Assembly: GCA_022605425.2 (NCBI GenBank)
Contig: JAKIMF020000001.1
Coordinates: 2,606,501 to 2,670,500 of the forward strand
DNA from: Hamiltosporidium tvaerminnensis
Lineage: Eukaryota; Microsporidia; Dubosqiidae
Direction of reading: 5' to 3'
Length of the DNA stretch: 64,000 nt
Positions 59,680 through 64,000 of the stretch are shown here, in pieces. The stretch's first letter is position 1. Each line of letters opens with the position of its first letter. The translations under genes were made by a program, and so were the position numbers. The notes below the pieces were generated by a model that did no database searches, had not been told where the DNA came from, and worked only from the letters and a program-made list of their open reading frames with translations.

Positions 59680-60860
59680 TGGAAAAAGATTCGAAGGAAT
59701 GAAATAAATAAGGATTTGCTGAATTCTATTGATGAAATAGGATGCGAAAATATAAACCGAATCTAATTTCCATCAAAGTAATCTGTTTTAAATCGAGATG
59801 ATTTAATGGTACAGAATAAAAGCAAAACATATAAAACAACCTCCGTAGGTTGTCTTCTTTATAAATAACTGTTCTAATGATAAATTACAGGTGGAGTTTT
59901 AACAACAAAAAGAGTTTAATCAAAAGGTTTCTGATGTGATCGCTAAACTTTGAGAGTCAAGCAATATGAAACTTTATACCGTAAAACTGGATGTAGAACA
60001 ATAGAATCAATAAATTATTGTTGGAAATCCGGATGGTATCGATAAGTTATTTAAAATGCATAAGGAAAAGGCCATTTCAGCAAAGAATAGATATTGATGA
60101 TGCAGATGTATTTTTGAATTTAAATATTAAGCGTTCTTATGTATTGGATTTTAAAAATTTTTATAAAATTTCAAAATATCTGATTCTATGCCATTTTCTG
60201 CAACAAATTAAAAAGAGTTTTTAAATTTCACAGAAAGCATTTTGTAAGTATAAAAAAGAAAATCTGGAGCCCGAAGAAATAAAACTATATTTTTTTAAAA
60301 TCGAAAGAAAAGATATAATGAAAATATTAAAATTGATTTGTTAATACTTAACGGTAGGGTGTTTATAATATTTGTCGAAACTAAACATATGATTGAGATG
60401 CTACGATACTAATTAGAGACAGATCTTCTATAAATAACATCTCTACATGATGATGTTGAAATGGTAGTCAAAGAAAAACTTGTAGATAAATTTAGGACCG
60501 AAAGGGCTCGCGTTTCGATTTGAACCATTATATTTTAGGATAGAATGTATATTTACAGATAAAACTTATTATAATTTTTGATCTTCCAATAGTTAAAGGA
60601 ATACCAAATGGGGAAACATATATTCATCGTGTAATTCATCCAGAAGATTTTGAAGGTCTGAGTTTGTGGTTGACCTAGTAAGTGATTCAAAGTATTCCAA
60701 TGTTATATTAAGACTTCAAAATTCTTTAAAGTGTTGCCAAGGTTTTTAGATTCAAGCTGTTATGAAGGCCGGGAAGAAAAAACTTTAACTGACAATAAAA
60801 TTATTAGATCTTCAAAAGTTTGTGATTCAGATGATTTCATGATTTCACAAAAAACATTCA
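59680..60860 (+). pseudogene. DEAD-box RNA helicase pseudogene, DBP5/DDX19 type
   Basis: Frames joined across many indels keep the helicase motifs in order. NKDLLNSIDEIGCENINRI (59707-59763) is the pre-Q/Q region. RDDLMVQNKSKTYKTTSVG (59794-59850) is motif I, with the glycines of the Walker A lost but KT kept. IDDADVFLN (about 60093) is motif II, DDAD for DEAD. KKENLEPEEIKLYFFKI (about 60253) is the linker. IIFVETK (60366) is motif IV. LHDDVEMVVKEKLVDKFR (about 60450) comes next. DLPIVKGIPNGETYIHRVI (60580-60636) is motif VI, degraded after HR. The insertion between DLP and YIHR is characteristic of DBP5, the mRNA-export helicase of the nuclear pore, rather than of other DEAD-box proteins. 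Numerous stops and frameshifts make it nonfunctional; a working copy is expected elsewhere. Confidence 0.82.
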
Positions 60861-61190
60861 TTTTATTTGTTTTTACGTGCGATAGTATTATATATTTAAT
60901 AAAGTATTTTGTTTTAAATTCTATTCTATATAATCCTCTTGATATGTTCTTTGTAAATTTTTGGTAACATGAACATATATTACAATTTAAAACCTAAATA
61001 TAAATTTTGTCGTAAGTTGTGTTTGAATTCGAGGTGCTTGGCAAAAATTATCTGAGTGTTTAAATTTCTTCACCTTTCGGTCCGATGTTTTTGTTTAGAT
61101 TCGACTAATTTTTTATATTTTGGATTGATATTTTGTTCTAGGTCATTCAAAATATATTAAAAATTTATTTCATTGTTTGTGGGATAATTT

Positions 61191-61486
61191 ACAATTTATC
61201 TATGACATAATATGATATAAATACATGCCTTTCTCTGCAAATATCAATATCAATACGCTCTAGTAAAGCCATATTTAACATTTTTTAGCACAGTTTCGTT
61301 GATATAAATTACAGCAAGAATATTACGCTGTGTTTTAGAGTGAGATCGACTTGATATATGCCGCTATTTATTCGAGATTTCAACCATCTAGATTATATAT
61401 TATAAGATCTACTTTTAATAACATCCTGTGCTATTACAAGGAATGATTTCAACCATAGATTTTCAGAAATATTAAGTCCATCTACC
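61191..61486 (-). pseudogene. possible decayed reading frame
   Basis: About 98 minus-strand codons with only three stops, all TAA, and varied residues: VDGLNISENLWLKSFLVIAQ at the start, SRWLKSRINSGIYQVDLTLK in the middle, LERIDIDICRERHVF near the end. Such low stop density is unusual for this base composition. No family recognised. Confidence 0.3.
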
Positions 61487-62354
61487 AAAATGTTTCATTC
61501 ATTTAGTTTTTTTTTGTTGCACAAGTTTAGGCAAACCCTATAAAGCGATTCCGACATTAACAGAGCAAATTAATTAAATTATGACCAAAAAGAAACAATT
61601 CTGGGTCATTGTTGTAAATTTAAACCAATTTTTTTTTGTTCATATATATAATTCTATTTATTCATTATTTTTTTTGAGAACTTCCCGAACAAAATAATTT
61701 CTTGTTTGTTGTAAATGCGGTAAAAATCTTTATAGAAATGAAGTAGTTATTATATAAGCAAATAATTTTTATTGTCTGGCATAAAATTTCCAAGCCTTTT
61801 TATGATTATTTGCCATTTTATGCATTTATTTTTTTCGGATTCACTAATTTTACTACATAAAATTTTATAGAATGTATTTTCCTATTAATATAGCAGAATA
61901 ATGATTTTTGTTTGGCTCGGTATATAAATATATCTTAAAATTTTATGTTAGATGTAAAAAAGTATCCATATCTTAAATTAATTTTACTATAATCTCTTCT
62001 TTTTCTTACTTGATAACTAGTTTTCGTATTGCCTCGACGAAGACTTTTTATCAAGAAATACGGAATTTGTTTTCCGATTTGATATTATGGCTTTATGAAG
62101 CTCTAGATATTATCTATTTGTGTTTCACTATATTCGAAGGGTTTGTTAATCAATAAGTATTTTCAAACAGGATAAGAAACAACTGCCTTTACATATTCTA
62201 AGGTTAAGTATACATAAAATTTTCATCCATCTTATTGATAGAATCTCCATTTTTCTACAAATACTATATGCAGTATACCCCTATTCTTAAAAACATGCAG
62301 TATCTAGACTTAGTATTCTAAAATATAACTTATAATATATCAGAAGTTAATCAA

Positions 62355-62579
62355 TTATATAATTTCAATCTTTTTGTATATTGAAGCCCAAAAAAACTTA
62401 AATACTATTTTGGGTTCTTTTATCATTTTACCAGATATAAAAGTTTTGGTTCCATATACACCTTTCTTGTTTTTAAGGATTCCCAAACACTCAATCTGTC
62501 TTAAAAAGTCTGAAATTTTACAAACCGTGACATATATGGCACAATTATCGCTTATGACTTTCAAACTTATAACAATCAA
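62355..62579 (-). pseudogene. ORF fragment, 74 codons, no ATG start
   Basis: Open minus-strand frame with protein-like composition (CKISDFLRQIECLGILKN, KGVYGTKTFISGKMIKEP). The first codon is TTG and no start motif is present. The complementary plus frame is also open, so strand is uncertain. Probably a gene fragment. Confidence 0.25.
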
Positions 62580-63845
62580 AAAAACATTGAGAAATACTTT
62601 TTGATTTCTATAAATTCAATTGAATTTTCTGTATCTTTTATATAAAAAAAAGTCTCTTGATATTGTAAAAAGTTTAATTACAAAACATGATTATAATTAC
62701 AGATTTCGACATATTAAAATATATTAAAAAAATAGCAGTTTAGTTTTTTTAAACTTAGTTAATATTGACATTTTATACTTAAATTTAAAAGTTAAAACAT
62801 TAAAAATCCAAAAGAAAATTTATAACTTTAATTTAACAGTTTATAAAAACTGTGTTTTTTAAGTTTCGATGGGTTTATAAAAAATAAGTTTAAGGTAGAG
62901 TACCAACATAAACAGATAGCATATTGATTTCATAAATAATTAAAATATTTACTCTCTTAATTTCAGAATAACTGATCAATGCTTTGTTTATGTTTTGTGT
63001 GTCAAAAAATTATGTAAAATAAAAGAATAATGATATGAAACTGGTATAAAAAGTATTATGAAAATTTTAAGTACATAAATAATTTCTGTAAAATAGTTTT
63101 TTTTTATAGGAAATTTTAAATGTATTTCAAAGTGATTTTCAGAAAAATAATTTAAGTAATTTGCTTCAATCATAAACGTTTTAGTTTATTTTATATTAAG
63201 GTTACCAAAACGGAAACAATACTAAAATATAGTAAAACAAAAAAATTCTAATTAAACAAATGAAAATATATCTTGTTAACTCATAAATAGTTTATAACTT
63301 AAAAAGTTGCATGTAAATTAATGCTGTTAAAAAGATTATTTTTTTATATGTTAAATATAATTTTTAGGTTATAATAATTCATTAGATAAAAATTAAGATT
63401 GACCCAAATTTATTTTTTTTAAACATAGATTTTTGGAATGGACATACACTAAATAAATCTGATGCTATAAATATTTAATTAAAATGCTCTTATAAATTAA
63501 AAAAAAATTCATTCCAAAAAATTAGAATTCGAGAACATTTTTTTTTAAAATTACAAAACAGATTTAGTCTAGAACTGAAGAAAAAACATTATATATGAAT
63601 ATAACTTAGAAGAAGGCAGGCTTTACTATCTTTATTTATATAGAATTATATTTACATGCAATACTTTGAGAAAGCAAATTTTAAATATTGAACAAATTTT
63701 TCAGTTAATAAAGTTAATAAATTAAAAAAATTTTAAACATATAAAAAGATATAATATAAAAATTTGCTGACCTATTATTTAAGATACAAAATATTAGCCG
63801 GAATTAACGCCTAATCCTATTTGATTATATTAAAATCACTTTCCA

Positions 63846-63859
63846 ACCCTAATTTAAAT
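63846..63859 (+). promoter_or_regulatory. CCC-like start-site motif
   Basis: CCC at 63847-63849, ten bases before the ATG at 63860. Confidence 0.35.
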
Positions 63860-64000
63860 ATGCAAAAGTTGATAATATTTTTAGAGATGATAATTTCTAC
63901 TGTTTTTTGTACATTAGAAAGCACGGTAGAGGATGATATTCAACACGCACAAAACCAATCAAGAAGATGTAATTTTGAAGTAAACCGAGAATCACAGGAC
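63860..64000 (+). CDS. secreted protein, 5' end only
   Basis: The ATG at 63860 opens a frame that remains open to the window edge (47 codons). It starts MQKLIIFLEMIISTVFCTLE, a signal peptide with a likely cleavage near the cysteine, followed by a hydrophilic region (STVEDDIQHAQNQSRRCNFE). The rest lies outside the window, so the product cannot be named. The CCC motif and the rise in GC content at this point support a real gene. Confidence 0.6.
   Translation, partial: MQKLIIFLEMIISTVFCTLESTVEDDIQHAQNQSRRCNFEVNRESQD

Larger units (their letters stand above)
60861..63845. other. intergenic desert with two stop-poor patches
   Basis: Mostly AT-rich and without intact genes. Two patches are listed separately (61191-61486 and 62355-62579). 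Confidence 0.5.

Overview
This window looks like microsporidian nuclear DNA: very AT-rich, gene-poor and apparently intron-free. I infer this from the extreme AT content, a septin and a fungal-type Nha1/Sod2 cation/proton antiporter in reduced form, several secreted proteins of no recognisable family, and CCC- or GGG-like motifs a few bases upstream of start codons, a trait known from microsporidia. Transposons are of the kinds microsporidia share with animals (Dong/R4-like LINE, piggyBac, an RTE/Jockey-like LINE relic, a probable Merlin/IS1595-like relic). The low density (about one live gene per 6-8 kb, with long deserts) resembles expanded genomes such as Edhazardia, but the species is not shown by the sequence.

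Layout. 0.5-2.4 kb: LINE relic and a secreted hypothetical gene (-). 3.4-6.6 kb: septin with an abnormal P-loop and an Sfp1-like two-finger C2H2 protein. 6.8-9.1 kb: decayed Rab-like GTPase relic, a 725-bp GC-rich inserted element with a perfect 12-bp target duplication, and a Merlin-like transposase relic. 9.9-13.5 kb: Na+/H+ antiporter between minisatellites, then a ~50-bp Dong micro-insertion with a 13-bp target duplication. 14.8-18.9 kb: transposon cluster with an orphan ORF, a Dong 3' relic, a complete but broken piggyBac (TTAA, 17-bp TIRs, nested 50-bp palindrome) and an inverted Dong 3' relic. 20.1-22.1 kb: 660-residue protein of unknown family. 24.6-25.2 kb: secreted acidic repeat-like protein broken by one TAA. 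26.6-30.3 kb: decayed frames and another Dong relic. 31.5-33.2 kb: type I membrane protein. 34.0-37.8 kb: nearly complete Dong/R4-like LINE with a 12-bp duplication, one frameshift and one stop. 43.3-46.3 kb: a small secreted protein and a diverged paralogue of the 660-residue protein, with a TTG where the start should be and one internal TAA. 46-64 kb: mostly desert, with a second copy of the GC-rich element near 57.1 kb, a clear DBP5-type DEAD-box helicase pseudogene at 59.7-60.9 kb, and the first 47 codons of a secreted protein at the right edge.

The genes do not form an operon or pathway. The main story is genome decay: host gene fossils and transposon fossils of different ages lie between a few intact genes. 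The most useful observations are the exact insertion boundaries (target duplications) of three retroelement-like insertions, the paralogue pair that dates a nonsense mutation to a single base change, the DBP5 fossil, and a start-site CCC motif that helps choose start codons here.
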